A program made the translations under genes and the position numbers. DNA of 64,000 nucleotides, taken from Oleiphilaceae bacterium (GTDB taxonomy: Bacteria > Pseudomonadota > Gammaproteobacteria > Pseudomonadales > Oleiphilaceae). Shown here in pieces: positions 1 to 9,173 of the stretch; positions within the stretch are counted from its first letter, which is position 1; every line of letters begins with the position of its first letter. The notes under the pieces were generated by a model. The model worked only from the letters and a program-made list of their open reading frames with translations, had not been told where the DNA came from and did not search any database. The DNA lies in assembly GCA_022447365.1 (NCBI GenBank), contig JAKVBL010000007.1, forward strand, positions 186,001 to 250,000. The letters run 5' to 3'.

Positions 1-416
1 TTGATATAGAACCAGCCTTCGCCGCCAGTCGAGCTTTAGTCGAGCAATATGGAAAGCCCAAACATATCTCTGACTTGACCAATTACCCTCTGCTCATTCC
101 GAACAATATTCCAATCAAAAAGCTTCTAACACACCAGGACAGCCTTATTCCTCATCCAACAAATTTAGTACATACCGGTGTTGATATAGCGACATTTTTG
201 AACCTTGCCTCATCTGGCTTCGCAGCCAGTTTTTGCTTTCAACACATGCTAAAGCCGTTCATCGAAAAAGGCTCTCTCATAGATATCACGCCTCCTGATG
301 TCGCAAGCAAAATCCCTGTGTATCTGATCTACAAAAACTATCAATACATGCCGGTGAAACACAGATGCTTTATCGATCTATTCAAATCAGCGTTTATCGA
401 TTCACCATCATATTAA
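1..416 (+). CDS. LysR-type transcriptional regulator, C-terminal part only
   Basis: The open frame runs in from the left edge (first complete codon at base 3), so only about the last 137 residues are present. They look like the second half of a LysR effector-binding domain: the stretch reading ...YGKPKHISDLTNYPLLI is typical of the linker before the last sub-domain, and the segment around THTGVDIATFLNLASSGFAA-like residues resembles the usual 'ligand-dependent, position-blind' helix. The tail with PVYLIYKNYQYMPVKHR and FIDLFKSAF matches the family's closing strand and helix. The DNA-binding N-terminus lies outside the window, so the target genes cannot be inferred. A TTG at base 75 is not a real start because the frame stays open and protein-like upstream of it. 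Confidence 0.75.
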   Translation, partial: DIEPAFAASRALVEQYGKPKHISDLTNYPLLIPNNIPIKKLLTHQDSLIPHPTNLVHTGVDIATFLNLASSGFAASFCFQHMLKPFIEKGSLIDITPPDVASKIPVYLIYKNYQYMPVKHRCFIDLFKSAFIDSPSY

Positions 417-534
417 ACACGTAATTTGGTGTCATGAATTTCGCTAGAAAGTAGGCAGTGGTGTGCAGCATGAATTACACTACGCATCTTTCTAATGTCT
501 GGTCGCCAGATTGAAGCGCACGAAAAGGCCCGCT

Positions 535-1272
535 ATGCGAATCCCCAATATTTATGTCTCTACCAATCTAGATGATAACGCGTCGATCACACTTGATGAT
601 CAAGCTGCTCAGCACATCATAAAAGTATTGCGTATGAAGAAAGGCTTTGCGCTGCAACTATTCAATGGAGACGGCTATTACTACCCTGCGACGATCGCAA
701 CAATTGATCGACGTAATGTCACGGTACAAACCAAAGATAGAATCTTCTGCGAGTCAGAATCAAACCTTCATACACATTTAGCTATTGTCATGTCCCGTGG
801 CGATCGAATGGATTACGCTATTCAGAAAGCATGTGAGTTGGGCGTCAATCAAATCACGCCATTAACAAGCGAACGCTGCGAGGTCCGCCTTGATAACCAA
901 CAAGAAGACAAGCGCATTAAGCGTTGGCAACAAATAGCTGTTAGTGCGTGCGAGCAATGTGGTCGTGCAACGGTGCCGTCGATCTTACAAGTAGAGAGCT
1001 TAGATAATTTCGTAAACGCGAATGCAACAAACAAAGTGATAAAGCTAGTATTGCATCATCGTGACACTCAAGACTTGGCAACAGTAAGTCCATCACCTGA
1101 GCGCGTCATCATATTGATTGGCCCCGAGGGTGGACTTACGAGCGATGAAATAAACCACGCGACACAGAATAACTTTATGGCCTGCACGCTTGGTCCTCGC
1201 GTATTGCGAACAGAGACCGCGCCGGTAACTATTTTGTCTGTGTTGCAATGGTTGTGGGGTGATTTCAATTAA
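535..1272 (+). CDS. rsmE: 16S rRNA m3U1498 methyltransferase RsmE
   Basis: This enzyme methylates N3 of U1498 of 16S rRNA in the assembled 30S subunit, using S-adenosylmethionine. The 245-residue product has the usual RsmE length. The N-terminal PUA-like part begins MRIPNIYVS; the C-terminal SPOUT (trefoil knot) part carries EQCGR near residue 145, the cofactor loop IGPEGG near 200 and LGPRVLRTETA near 222. I chose the ATG at 535 because AAAAGG sits 7-10 bases upstream and the family normally starts MRIP; a TTG at 511 would add eight unconserved residues. It stands alone, with 118 bases before and 180 bases after it. Confidence 0.93.
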   Translation: MRIPNIYVSTNLDDNASITLDDQAAQHIIKVLRMKKGFALQLFNGDGYYYPATIATIDRRNVTVQTKDRIFCESESNLHTHLAIVMSRGDRMDYAIQKACELGVNQITPLTSERCEVRLDNQQEDKRIKRWQQIAVSACEQCGRATVPSILQVESLDNFVNANATNKVIKLVLHHRDTQDLATVSPSPERVIILIGPEGGLTSDEINHATQNNFMACTLGPRVLRTETAPVTILSVLQWLWGDFN

Positions 1273-1452
1273 GCGTATAGCTGCGTTTAAAAATTACTAC
1301 TGATATTAAAGTGATGGATTCACGATTACACTCTTAACAAGATCTGCCATAAAATCCAGACATTCACAGACTTCGTAGACTCACGTATGCATGCATTGCT
1401 ACCGTATACTCATTCAATACTTAATGCCTTTCGTATCTAATAGGACTAATCA

Positions 1453-2697
1453 ATGCCTAAATCATTTCTTGGCAAATGGACTCGCCCCGTTCTCATACTT
1501 CTCGTCGCAGTAGTTGTTATAGCGCTCCTCTTAGCGACTAAGCCCGAAGCACCAACACGTCCAAGTCTTGAGAAGGTATGGCAAGTGAGTGTGGCAAGTG
1601 TTGAGAAGATGACTGCACAGCCGGAGTTTGAACTTTACGCACGCTCGGAGTCACCGCACCACGCTAACCTTAGTACAACACTCTCATCAGATGTCATTGC
1701 CTTACCCGCCTTAATCGGCGAAAAGGTAAAACAAGGCGACGTGATTGTTCAGCTGGACGATACCGACGCGCGTATTGCGAGTACTCAAGCCCTTGCAGAT
1801 GTTCAAGAATTGAAGGCGCGTATCAAATCAGAACATAACAGACACAAAGCCGATCAACGCGCGCTTCAAAGCGAACAAAGAATGTATGAGATCGCGAAGG
1901 ATGCATTGGTTCGACAGCAGAAGCTAAACGCATCGCAATTAGTCGCAATTGAGCGCAAACAACTCGCCGAATCGAACGTCGCGCAATCTGAATTAGCAGT
2001 CACCAATCGCGAACAGAGCATTAAAGACCACGAGCCACGTTTAGCGCAACTTCAAGCTCAACTTAAAAGAGCAGAAGCTAGACTTGAGTTGGCACAACGC
2101 GACTTAGGCAAAACAAAGATCACAGCTCCCTTTGACGGTAGCATCACCTCGGTAAATGTATCACCAGGCGAGCGTGTACAAGCAGGTGCAACCATTGCCA
2201 CTATATTTGATACAGCAAAGGTCGAATACAAAGCTCAAATCCCGAACAGCGTTTTAGCTTCAGTTAGCACGGCAATAGCAAGTGGAGAAAAAGTGCATGC
2301 CGTTGTCAAAGACAAAAACTTCGTATTGGATCGCTTGTCAGACTCAGCCAATCTAAGCCATGGCGGCCATGATGCGTGGTTCTTAGCCGAGGATTCATCC
2401 CAGATCCCGCTTAACCAGAGCGTTAAGCTAGTCATGAAGTTACCAGAGCAACAAGACGTCATAGCCCTCCCTATCTCATCAATTTATGGCACTAACCTCG
2501 TATTTAAAGTGGTCGATGACCGACTTGAATCACTGAATGTGGACATCATTGGTAACTTGTATAGCGATACACAAAGAGACCGAATTTTAGTACGCAGCAA
2601 CCAACTGGAGGATGGCGACAGAATCATTACCACCCAGCTACCCAAAGCCATCAATGGTTTGAAAGTTTCTATTCAAGGCGCTGAGGTAGTTAAGTAA
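1453..2697 (+). CDS. RND efflux periplasmic adaptor (membrane fusion protein)
   Basis: Periplasmic adaptor of a tripartite RND pump, 414 residues. One N-terminal membrane anchor covers about residues 10-27 (a run of L, V, A, I). It is followed by a split biotinyl-lipoyl domain (SSDVIALPALIGEKVKQGD and, after the hairpin, KITAPFDGSITSVNVSPGERV), with a long alpha-helical coiled-coil hairpin between them at about 105-215 rich in Q, A, E and K, then beta-barrel and membrane-proximal domains. The last base of its TAA stop is the first base of the permease ATG, so the two are translationally coupled. An AGGA lies just upstream of the start. No outer-membrane channel gene is nearby, so TolC or another factor would be recruited from elsewhere. 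The substrate cannot be told from sequence. Confidence 0.9.
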   Translation: MPKSFLGKWTRPVLILLVAVVVIALLLATKPEAPTRPSLEKVWQVSVASVEKMTAQPEFELYARSESPHHANLSTTLSSDVIALPALIGEKVKQGDVIVQLDDTDARIASTQALADVQELKARIKSEHNRHKADQRALQSEQRMYEIAKDALVRQQKLNASQLVAIERKQLAESNVAQSELAVTNREQSIKDHEPRLAQLQAQLKRAEARLELAQRDLGKTKITAPFDGSITSVNVSPGERVQAGATIATIFDTAKVEYKAQIPNSVLASVSTAIASGEKVHAVVKDKNFVLDRLSDSANLSHGGHDAWFLAEDSSQIPLNQSVKLVMKLPEQQDVIALPISSIYGTNLVFKVVDDRLESLNVDIIGNLYSDTQRDRILVRSNQLEDGDRIITTQLPKAINGLKVSIQGAEVVK

Positions 2698-5600
2698 TGG
2701 CGCTCGACACAGGGAAACACAAGCACGATTTAATCGGACGGTTCGCGCAGCACCGTGTTGCCGCTAACTTGTTGATGCTGATACTGCTGATCGCAGGAGC
2801 GGTATCTCTGCTCAAACTCAACACACAATTTCTCCCCTCATTTCAGCCCGATTATATTACAGTGCGTGTCATTTGGCCGGGAGCCAGTGCTGAAGACGTT
2901 GCTAAGTCCATTGTTACGCCCTTAGAACAGGAATTACGTGATCTTGATTACGTGAAAGAGATGAAGTCGACCTCGTATCAAGCAAGCGCTGTGATCAGCC
3001 TTGAATACGATGAAGGCACAGACATGGGACTTGCCCTCGATCAGGTAAAGGAACAGGTATCCTTGGTCCGGAATCTCCCGTCTGATGCGGAAGAACCCGA
3101 AATATCTAAAGTGGTGATCAATGAAGATGTCGCAACCCTAATACTATCGGCAGACGCCTCTCGCGATGAGCTTCGCCCGCTCGCTTACGACTTCGAACGC
3201 GAGCTAATTGCACGTGGTATCTCAAAGGTTGAACTTATTGGACTTCCCGCGCAAGAAATTGCAATCACGGTATCCACTCAGGACATTAACAGAATCGGAG
3301 AATCTATTCCTTCTCTCGGCAGGTCGATCACGAGCGCTAGCCAAGATATTCCTGCTGGCACCTCGGCAAAGGATGAAGTCGCACGAGAGCTGCGCAGCAT
3401 TGAACAACGCCGCGACCAAGAAAGTTTTAAGGATCTTGTCGTGCTCACAGCTAAAAACGGAGAACGATTGCGGCTTGGTGAGTTTGCAGAAGTAGAACGA
3501 CGCAACAAAGAAAAACAAGTCGAGGTATTTTATAAGGACCGCCCCGCCGTATTGATGAGAATATTGCGAACGCCCTCCTCTGACACACTTCAAGCCGCAG
3601 AGACCTTTAATACTTGGCTTAAAGAAACCAGTGAAAGCTTGCCTCCAACGGTGTACTTAGATTCATACAACGAAGCATATGTATTAATCGAAGACCGTAT
3701 CAACCTACTTGTGAAGAACGGCATCGGTGGATTGATTCTCGTCGTCGCAATTTTATTTATCTTTTTAAATGGTCGCGTCGCGTTTTGGGTCACGATTGGT
3801 ATACCTGTTTCATTCGCAGGAACGCTTGCTGTTATGTACGCAATGGGTGGTACCATCAACATGGTCAGCATGTTTGCGCTTATTATGGCCCTTGGGATTA
3901 TTGTCGACGACGCCATTGTTGTTGGTGAAGACGCCCTAACTCACTTTCAAAAAGGTGAAGGTGCCTTGCAAGCTGCCGAAGGCGGTGCCAGACGTATGTT
4001 TGTGCCTGTTATGTCGTCGTCGCTAACCACTATTTCTGCATTTCTGCCTTTGATTATCATTAGCGGCATTATTGGTAATATTTTATTCGCCATTCCCTTG
4101 GTCATTATCTGCGTAATCATCGCATCACTCATTGAGTGCTTCTTAATTATGCCGGGGCACCTGAATCACAGCTTGAAAAAAATGGGGCACAACGCCAAAG
4201 AAAGTCGTTTTCGAGTGGCGGTTGATTCTAAGTTTAATGCCTTCCGAGACGGAACGTTTAGACAGCTCGCGACGAAAGCAATACAAAACCGGGGCACGAC
4301 CTTAATGCTCGCAGTCTCTGTTTTTCTTATATCTATTACGCTCATCATATCGGGGCGTATCCAGTTTGAATTCTTCCCTCAACCTGAAAACCACGTGCTA
4401 CTAGGCAATGCAAAATTTGCCGCAGGCACGCCGCCTGAGGAAGTACGCTCATTTGCTCGCAACCTAGAGGACGCATTGTGGCGTGCGAACGATCAACTGA
4501 AAGAGAAATACAACCGCGAAGATGACCTGATTGTCCATGCTGTATTGCGTGTTAACCAAGCGACCTTTGATGGAGGGCAAAGTTACCAGCAAGGAGAGCA
4601 ATATGCCTCGCTACATGTTGAAACGGTGACGCCAGACTCGCGAGAAGTGCGCAACCCTGAACTAATTTCCGCGTGGAAAGATGCATTACAAATGCCTGAT
4701 GGCGTTGAGCAACTTAGCATTACTAGTCCTCGCGGTGGTCCTCCTGGCAAAGACATCGATATATTCTTAACAGGCCAAAGCAGCTATATATTAAAAGCAG
4801 CGAGCGAAGAGCTTCAGGATGCATTAAAGGGCTATGTTGGCGTGAATGATATTCAAGATGACATCCCTTACGGTAAGTCGCAATTTATATACGAACTTAC
4901 CACGCAAGGTGAATCTCTTGGTTTGAGTGTTTCTGACGTAGGCAATCAACTTCGAGCGGGATTTGATGGCCAACTTCTTCAGGTGTTCTACGATCAAAAT
5001 GAAGAAGTAGAAGTACGTATTTTATTACCAGATCAAGAACGCAATACCTCACGCACTTTAAACGGCTTCCCCATCGTCACAGCAACTGGCGACATTGTTC
5101 GATTAGACAACGTTGTAACTTTAAGCTCTCGCAAGGGACTAGAGCTTGTACGACACACTGACGGACGATTTGGCCTGCGTGTAACTGCAGGTGTTGACGC
5201 GTCACTGAACAACGCAAATGTTGTGCTAGACGACGTTAGCAAACAATTCCTCCCAGAGCTAGCAGCGCGCTACGGCTTAGATTACGAGCTTAAAGGAAGA
5301 GCTGAAGAGCAACGCCAGACAGGCGCTGAAATGATGCTAGGCGCAAGTATAGGCATAACGCTTATTTACATTATTTTGGCCTGGGTTTTCGGTTCGTACT
5401 CATGGCCGCTTGCCGTGATTTTGGCCATTCCACTCGGCATTTCAGGTGCAATTTTGGGTCACTGGCTGCTTGGAATTAATCTCACCATGCTTTCGTGGTT
5501 TGGTTTCTTTGGCCTTTCAGGGATTGTGATTAATGATGCCATTATCCTCGTCACCTTTTACCGAGAACTACGAGAGCAAGGCCAAGCCATACAAGAAGCA

Positions 5601-5858
5601 ATTATCAATGCCACCTGCTTACGCCTAAGAGCAGTCATGTTGACATCACTAACAACTATTGCGGGCTTGCTACCCTTGTTATTTGAAACATCACTACAAG
5701 CACAGTTCTTAATCCCTATGGCGGTCAGTATTTCCTTTGGCCTTGCATACGCAACAATATTGATTCTATTTGTAATCCCAGCTCTGGTTTCCAAGATAGA
5801 GGAAATGCGCGAGAAAAGAGCAGGTAAGAGAAAACAACCGGAATTATCAACGATATAG
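2697..5858 (+). CDS. RND efflux permease (AcrB/MdtB-like)
   Basis: Inner-membrane proton-driven drug/multidrug exporter subunit, 1053 residues, the normal size of the HAE1-type family. Visible features are a first membrane helix at about 20-38, a porter segment beginning GASAEDVAKSIVTPLEQEL, the proton-relay helix with paired aspartates in MALGIIVDDAIVVGEDAL (about 394-411), and the second half repeating the layout with GLSGIVINDAIILVTFYREL near 945. The second repeat has N-D instead of D-D, as is usual in this family. It overlaps the adaptor stop by one base. A perfect 11-bp inverted repeat lies 16 bases past its stop. Closest types are the MdtBC/MexF-like group; I cannot assign substrate. 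Confidence 0.92.
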   Translation: MALDTGKHKHDLIGRFAQHRVAANLLMLILLIAGAVSLLKLNTQFLPSFQPDYITVRVIWPGASAEDVAKSIVTPLEQELRDLDYVKEMKSTSYQASAVISLEYDEGTDMGLALDQVKEQVSLVRNLPSDAEEPEISKVVINEDVATLILSADASRDELRPLAYDFERELIARGISKVELIGLPAQEIAITVSTQDINRIGESIPSLGRSITSASQDIPAGTSAKDEVARELRSIEQRRDQESFKDLVVLTAKNGERLRLGEFAEVERRNKEKQVEVFYKDRPAVLMRILRTPSSDTLQAAETFNTWLKETSESLPPTVYLDSYNEAYVLIEDRINLLVKNGIGGLILVVAILFIFLNGRVAFWVTIGIPVSFAGTLAVMYAMGGTINMVSMFALIMALGIIVDDAIVVGEDALTHFQKGEGALQAAEGGARRMFVPVMSSSLTTISAFLPLIIISGIIGNILFAIPLVIICVIIASLIECFLIMPGHLNHSLKKMGHNAKESRFRVAVDSKFNAFRDGTFRQLATKAIQNRGTTLMLAVSVFLISITLIISGRIQFEFFPQPENHVLLGNAKFAAGTPPEEVRSFARNLEDALWRANDQLKEKYNREDDLIVHAVLRVNQATFDGGQSYQQGEQYASLHVETVTPDSREVRNPELISAWKDALQMPDGVEQLSITSPRGGPPGKDIDIFLTGQSSYILKAASEELQDALKGYVGVNDIQDDIPYGKSQFIYELTTQGESLGLSVSDVGNQLRAGFDGQLLQVFYDQNEEVEVRILLPDQERNTSRTLNGFPIVTATGDIVRLDNVVTLSSRKGLELVRHTDGRFGLRVTAGVDASLNNANVVLDDVSKQFLPELAARYGLDYELKGRAEEQRQTGAEMMLGASIGITLIYIILAWVFGSYSWPLAVILAIPLGISGAILGHWLLGINLTMLSWFGFFGLSGIVINDAIILVTFYRELREQGQAIQEAIINATCLRLRAVMLTSLTTIAGLLPLLFETSLQAQFLIPMAVSISFGLAYATILILFVIPALVSKIEEMREKRAGKRKQPELSTI

Positions 5859-5873
5859 CCCTTTAAACTCGTC

Positions 5874-5909
5874 AGAGAGTAGAGATTATATTCGCTCTAC
5901 TCTCTTTCT
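5874..5909 (+). terminator. Terminator-like hairpin after the RND operon
   Basis: A perfect 11-bp inverted repeat (AGAGAGTAGAG at 5874-5884 and CTCTACTCTCT at 5895-5905) with a 10-base loop, followed by a short broken T stretch (TTCTGAGTTT). It lies just after the RND permease stop and before a clear promoter, so a terminator role fits. The T-tract is weak. Confidence 0.55.
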
Positions 5910-5931
5910 GAGTTTCTGAGGTCTTGTATTC

Positions 5932-5960
5932 TTGACGGCGTAACATCCCTTTCCTATAAC
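5932..5960 (+). promoter_or_regulatory. Sigma-70 promoter of the AlaX-like gene
   Basis: TTGACG at 5932-5937 and TATAAC at 5955-5960 with an exact 17-base spacer, 28 bases before the ATG at 5989. Each box matches the E. coli consensus at five of six bases. Confidence 0.7.
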
Positions 5961-5988
5961 CATACTTCGTTTCTTTACGAGGTTCATC

Positions 5989-6867
5989 ATGACCGTTATT
6001 GCGCCCACCACTGTCACCTTCTTCCAAAATTCACTAAATGAAAAATCTAAAATACTCGGCGCTATTGACTGGGATGGGAAAGTATTGATTATTTGCGAGC
6101 AAAGCCCTTTTCACCCTGTTGATCACATATGGCCTGACCAACCAGCTGATAAAGGCGAAATTGTCATTAACGATCACTGTTATAGGCTAGAGGACTGCAT
6201 TGTCGTCACCCAATCACAAGACGACGAACATTTTGAATTCGGTTCAGAGATTACGGCTAAGCGCTTTGATGAAGGTTGGAATTATCTTGTCGGCCACCTT
6301 ATATCTCCAGACATAACAGCGGATCATTTGATTGGGAAAACTGCAGAATTAAAGGTAGATGAGAATTATCGAAACGCGCTAAACCTAGGGCATTCTGCTT
6401 GCCATCTATCTGCTCTCGCGCTCAATCAAGCGATGGAACCCTATTGGAAACGCGAGGTAACCGAGGACAGCCTCGGGCATCCAGATTTTGATAAGATGGC
6501 GATCTCAGATTCAAAGGTCACCGAGTTTAAATCGCGTGACGAATACCGCATTGGAAAATCACTTAAGCGAAAGCAAGGCTTTAAAGCGGCTGAAGCATTA
6601 GAACAGCTCGAAAACGTGCAAGCGCTAATAAATCAAACATTAGAAAACTGGGTCGCGACTGGGGAATCAATCACCATGATTGCCGATGGGAATAAACTGA
6701 ACGATACCAAGCGCTGGCAATGTCGCCTGAATGACAAACAAGCTGAGATCTTTTGTGGCGGATCGCATGCAGTGTCGCTAAAAGACTATCAAGCCATAAC
6801 AGTAAAACTACAACTTAGTGACGATCAAGGGACGCTGACGATGCACACCACAGCAACGCCAGCGTAG
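5989..6867 (+). CDS. AlaX-like tRNA-editing (aminoacyl-tRNA deacylase) domain protein
   Basis: Free-standing relative of the AlaRS/ThrRS editing domain, 292 residues, predicted to hydrolyse mischarged aminoacyl-tRNA. The four expected zinc ligands are visible: H135 and H139 in GHSACHLSAL, and C256 and H260 in FCGGSHAVSL. The N-terminal part has the AlaX/AlaRS-like beta-barrel signature SPFHPVDHIWPDQPADKG at about residues 39-56, in which the usual glycine-rich GGQ is replaced by WPDQ. It is preceded by its own sigma-70 promoter and stands alone, ending 34 bases from the end of convergent rimO. AlaX proteins usually clear Ser- or Gly-tRNA(Ala); the substrate here is inferred from family only. 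A different metal-dependent hydrolase role is possible. Confidence 0.72.
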   Translation: MTVIAPTTVTFFQNSLNEKSKILGAIDWDGKVLIICEQSPFHPVDHIWPDQPADKGEIVINDHCYRLEDCIVVTQSQDDEHFEFGSEITAKRFDEGWNYLVGHLISPDITADHLIGKTAELKVDENYRNALNLGHSACHLSALALNQAMEPYWKREVTEDSLGHPDFDKMAISDSKVTEFKSRDEYRIGKSLKRKQGFKAAEALEQLENVQALINQTLENWVATGESITMIADGNKLNDTKRWQCRLNDKQAEIFCGGSHAVSLKDYQAITVKLQLSDDQGTLTMHTTATPA

Positions 6868-6901
6868 TCTAATACCCTAATTAGAAAGTAGATAAAGCGA
6901 A

Positions 6902-8266
6902 TTAGACGAGATGCGCCCAAAGGTCGTATTCATCAGCTTCCTCAATTTCGACTTCAACGATCATTCCCACATCTAGGAAGGTAGCGCCATCGATAAAGAC
7001 TTGTCCGTCGATCTCAGGCGCGTCACCCATCGTACGACCAACTGCGCCTTCGTCGGCAATTTCATCAATGATCACGAACTGCCGTGTTCCAACTTTTCGT
7101 TGCAAGCGGCCTGCAGAAATCGCAGCTTGCTTCTCCATAAACCGACGTTTACGGTCCTCTGCGACATCACTCGGAACATGATCTGGCAAATCATTCGCTG
7201 GCGCACCTTCAACAGGTGAATAAGTAAAACAACCAACGCGATCTAATTGTGCTTCATCCAAGAATTCGAGTAACTCTTGAAAATCTTCCTCAGTCTCGCC
7301 AGGAAAACCGACGATAAATGTACTGCGAATAGTTAAGTCTGGGCAGAGCTCCCGCCATTTTTTAATACGATCCAAAACCTTTTCAGAATGAGCAGGTCGT
7401 TTCATTGCTTTGAGTACTTTTTTACTCGCGTGCTGGAACGGAATATCCAAATAAGGAAGGATCTTGCCTTCGGCCATTAACGGAATAATCTTATCAACGT
7501 GCGGATATGGATACACATAATGTAATCGCACCCAAACGCCCAACTCACCCAGCGCAACAGCAAGATCTTGCATGCGCGTTTCTAATGGCGAGCCCGCGTT
7601 AAAATCAAGCTTGTACTTAACATCAACACCATAAGCACTCGTATCTTGTGAAATAACGAGTAGCTCGCGCGTACCCGCATTAACGAGTTTTTGTGCTTCT
7701 TCTAAAACAGAAGAGATTGGTCGGCTTACTAGATCACCTCGCATATGCGGAATGATGCAAAATGCACAACGATGATTACACCCTTCAGATATTTTCAGAT
7801 AAGAAAAATGCGGTGGCGTTAATTTAACGCCTTGCGCAGGCACCATATCGCTGTAATGTTTTGCATCCTCGATTGGCGGAATATATTCATGAACAGTATT
7901 AAGCACAGTCTCATAATCAGCTGGACCACTCACACTCAATACATCAGGGTTTTGTTGCTTGATTAGATCCGCATCGGCACCCTTACCCATGCAGCCCGTA
8001 ACAATCACTTTACCGTTCTCTGACAGCGCTTCGTTAATTGCATCCAGTGATTCCTGCTTTGCCGCGTCGATAAAACCGCAGGTATTCACGACAACAACAT
8101 CCGCATCTTGATAGCTTGGAACGATGTCATAGCCATCTAATTGCAACTGAGTCAGCAATCGTTCTGAGTCCGCGAGGTTTTTCGGGCAACCTAATTGAAC
8201 CAGACCTACTTTACCAGAGGACGAAACCTTAGCTTTATCATCAGAAGGATTATTAACTTCACTCAT
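6902..8266 (-). CDS. rimO: Ribosomal protein uS12 methylthiotransferase RimO
   Basis: Radical-SAM enzyme that adds a methylthio group to the conserved aspartate of ribosomal protein S12. It has the N-terminal MTTase domain ([16 protein letters not shown] with the first cluster cysteine), the radical-SAM cluster motif [13 protein letters not shown] (C-x3-C-x2-C), YPYPH and FPGETEEDF further on, and a C-terminal TRAM domain. From the ATG at 8266 it has 454 residues, close to the E. coli protein (441). A TTG at 8284 would add six residues (MRYFVS) that do not look conserved; no strong ribosome site favours either start. A -10-like TATACT on the - strand at 8310-8315 could serve as its promoter. 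Confidence 0.93.
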   Translation of the reverse strand: MSEVNNPSDDKAKVSSSGKVGLVQLGCPKNLADSERLLTQLQLDGYDIVPSYQDADVVVVNTCGFIDAAKQESLDAINEALSENGKVIVTGCMGKGADADLIKQQNPDVLSVSGPADYETVLNTVHEYIPPIEDAKHYSDMVPAQGVKLTPPHFSYLKISEGCNHRCAFCIIPHMRGDLVSRPISSVLEEAQKLVNAGTRELLVISQDTSAYGVDVKYKLDFNAGSPLETRMQDLAVALGELGVWVRLHYVYPYPHVDKIIPLMAEGKILPYLDIPFQHASKKVLKAMKRPAHSEKVLDRIKKWRELCPDLTIRSTFIVGFPGETEEDFQELLEFLDEAQLDRVGCFTYSPVEGAPANDLPDHVPSDVAEDRKRRFMEKQAAISAGRLQRKVGTRQFVIIDEIADEGAVGRTMGDAPEIDGQVFIDGATFLDVGMIVEVEIEEADEYDLWAHLV

Positions 8267-8284
8267 ACTAACGAAATATCTCAA

Positions 8285-8686
8285 TAAAAGACGGGATTGA
8301 TGGCGCGGAAGTATAGCGGATCAGCACTTACGTTGCATTCAAGAATCCATCACCAGCACTACCCTAAAAGTAGGGTCGGTAGAGCCAGTTGTTAACGAAT
8401 GTTACAAAGAAAGGCGAATTTTGTGGGACGCCGCACTATTTATGACCAGCTGGGCTATAAACGGTAGCATTTCTATATCATTTTCTTACATAAACATGGT
8501 GGCTAAGCCCTGATATTTATCTAATCTCACAATAACGGTAACGATTTTGCTTAAGAAAACGTGACTTAAGTAGTTTGTAGGTCGTTCACTTGCACAACAA
8601 AGCGTCAAATCGCACCAACTAAAACTGTGCAAGGTTTACAAACCAAGTGACGAGTAGATGTTGCGAGAGCAACAAGAGAGATTAGC
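8285..8686. other. 402-base divergent intergenic region, rimO / pilZ-like gene
   Basis: No gene is visible on either strand. It holds a - strand TATACT (8310-8315) that may be the rimO -10 box without a good -35, a 6-bp inverted repeat ACCCTA-AAAG-TAGGGT at 8361-8376 that looks like an operator or small hairpin upstream of rimO, and a foldable leader (8586-8673) just before the PilZ-like gene. The middle part (about 8400-8580) is A+T-rich and shows nothing I can name. Confidence 0.5.
8586..8673 (+). promoter_or_regulatory. Structured 5' leader with competing stems before the PilZ-like gene
   Basis: Three segments can pair in mutually exclusive ways: CTTGCACA (8589-8596) with TGTGCAAG (8626-8633), or TCACTTG (8586-8592) with CAAGTGA (8644-8650); GGTT/AACC (633-644 region) can form a local hairpin. 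A last hairpin GTTGC-GAGA-GCAAC (8660-8673) with a GNRA-type tetraloop ends 13 bases before the ATG, next to the ribosome site. It does not match the c-di-GMP riboswitch consensus as I remember it. Confidence 0.35.
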
Positions 8687-9136
8687 ATGAGCAGAAGTTT
8701 AATTTATCATACGCAACTGACCAGAAATGGTACGGTTAGCGTTGAATCAGAATCAGGTAGTGTTAACACACAATTAGATGCAGTTTCAAAAAGCGGAATT
8801 GTTCTACACTGTGATCATCAAGCACTCGCAAATATTTTCCCTAAAACTCCATCTCTTTCCCCAAAGCAATCAGTAAAACTGGATGTTGATTTTGGCTTGC
8901 CAGAAGTCGGTCGAGTAACAACAACGTGTGATGTTGTTTCATTACGACGTCTATCTCGAGACACATTCGAATTACAGATGAACTTTGCGGAGTTAAATGA
9001 TCGTGCTGTTCGCGCTGTTGAACATTACGTTGAAAGACAATTACGTATTTCTCAGAATGCAAAGGTGACTCAACTGAATACGATCAAACTAGAGACACTT
9101 AGCAGCAACGAAGAGAAAGTACGTCACGTAGCTTGA
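8687..9136 (+). CDS. PilZ-like domain protein with degenerate ligand motif
   Basis: A 149-residue soluble protein with the layout of a PilZ beta-barrel followed by a C-terminal helix (VVSLRRLSRDTFELQMNFAEL, then AVRAVEHYVERQL at about 110-125). PilZ proteins usually bind c-di-GMP through RxxxR and (D/N)xSxxG. Here the second motif reads AVSKSG at residues 32-37, with alanine where D or N is expected, and I see no upstream RxxxR. It may therefore not bind the nucleotide and act as an adaptor. It sits next to the end of the flagellar/chemotaxis block but in the opposite direction. The ribosome site is an AGAGAG about 6-11 bases before the ATG. Confidence 0.6.
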   Translation: MSRSLIYHTQLTRNGTVSVESESGSVNTQLDAVSKSGIVLHCDHQALANIFPKTPSLSPKQSVKLDVDFGLPEVGRVTTTCDVVSLRRLSRDTFELQMNFAELNDRAVRAVEHYVERQLRISQNAKVTQLNTIKLETLSSNEEKVRHVA

Positions 9137-9140
9137 AAGC

Positions 9141-9170
9141 TTAAGCAGGATCGCTAATCTCCTGCTTTAA
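9141..9170. terminator. Bidirectional terminator between the PilZ-like gene and the chemotaxis operon
   Basis: AAGCAGGA (9143-9150) and TCCTGCTT (9160-9167) form an 8-bp stem with a 9-base loop, flanked by TTA and TAA that extend the pairing, followed by CTTTTAG on the + side. It sits between two converging genes (stops at 9136 and 9174), so it can end both. Confidence 0.7.
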
Positions 9171-9173
9171 CTT

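Noticed and set aside
1375..1410. TATACT at 1405-1410 as the promoter of the RND operon
   Set aside because: No acceptable -35 box at 16-18 bases; a -10-like hexamer alone in A+T-rich DNA is not convincing.
6868..6885. TCTAAT/ATTAGA inverted repeat between the AlaX-like gene and rimO as a terminator
   Set aside because: A+T-rich 6-bp stem without T-tract on either side; too weak to list.
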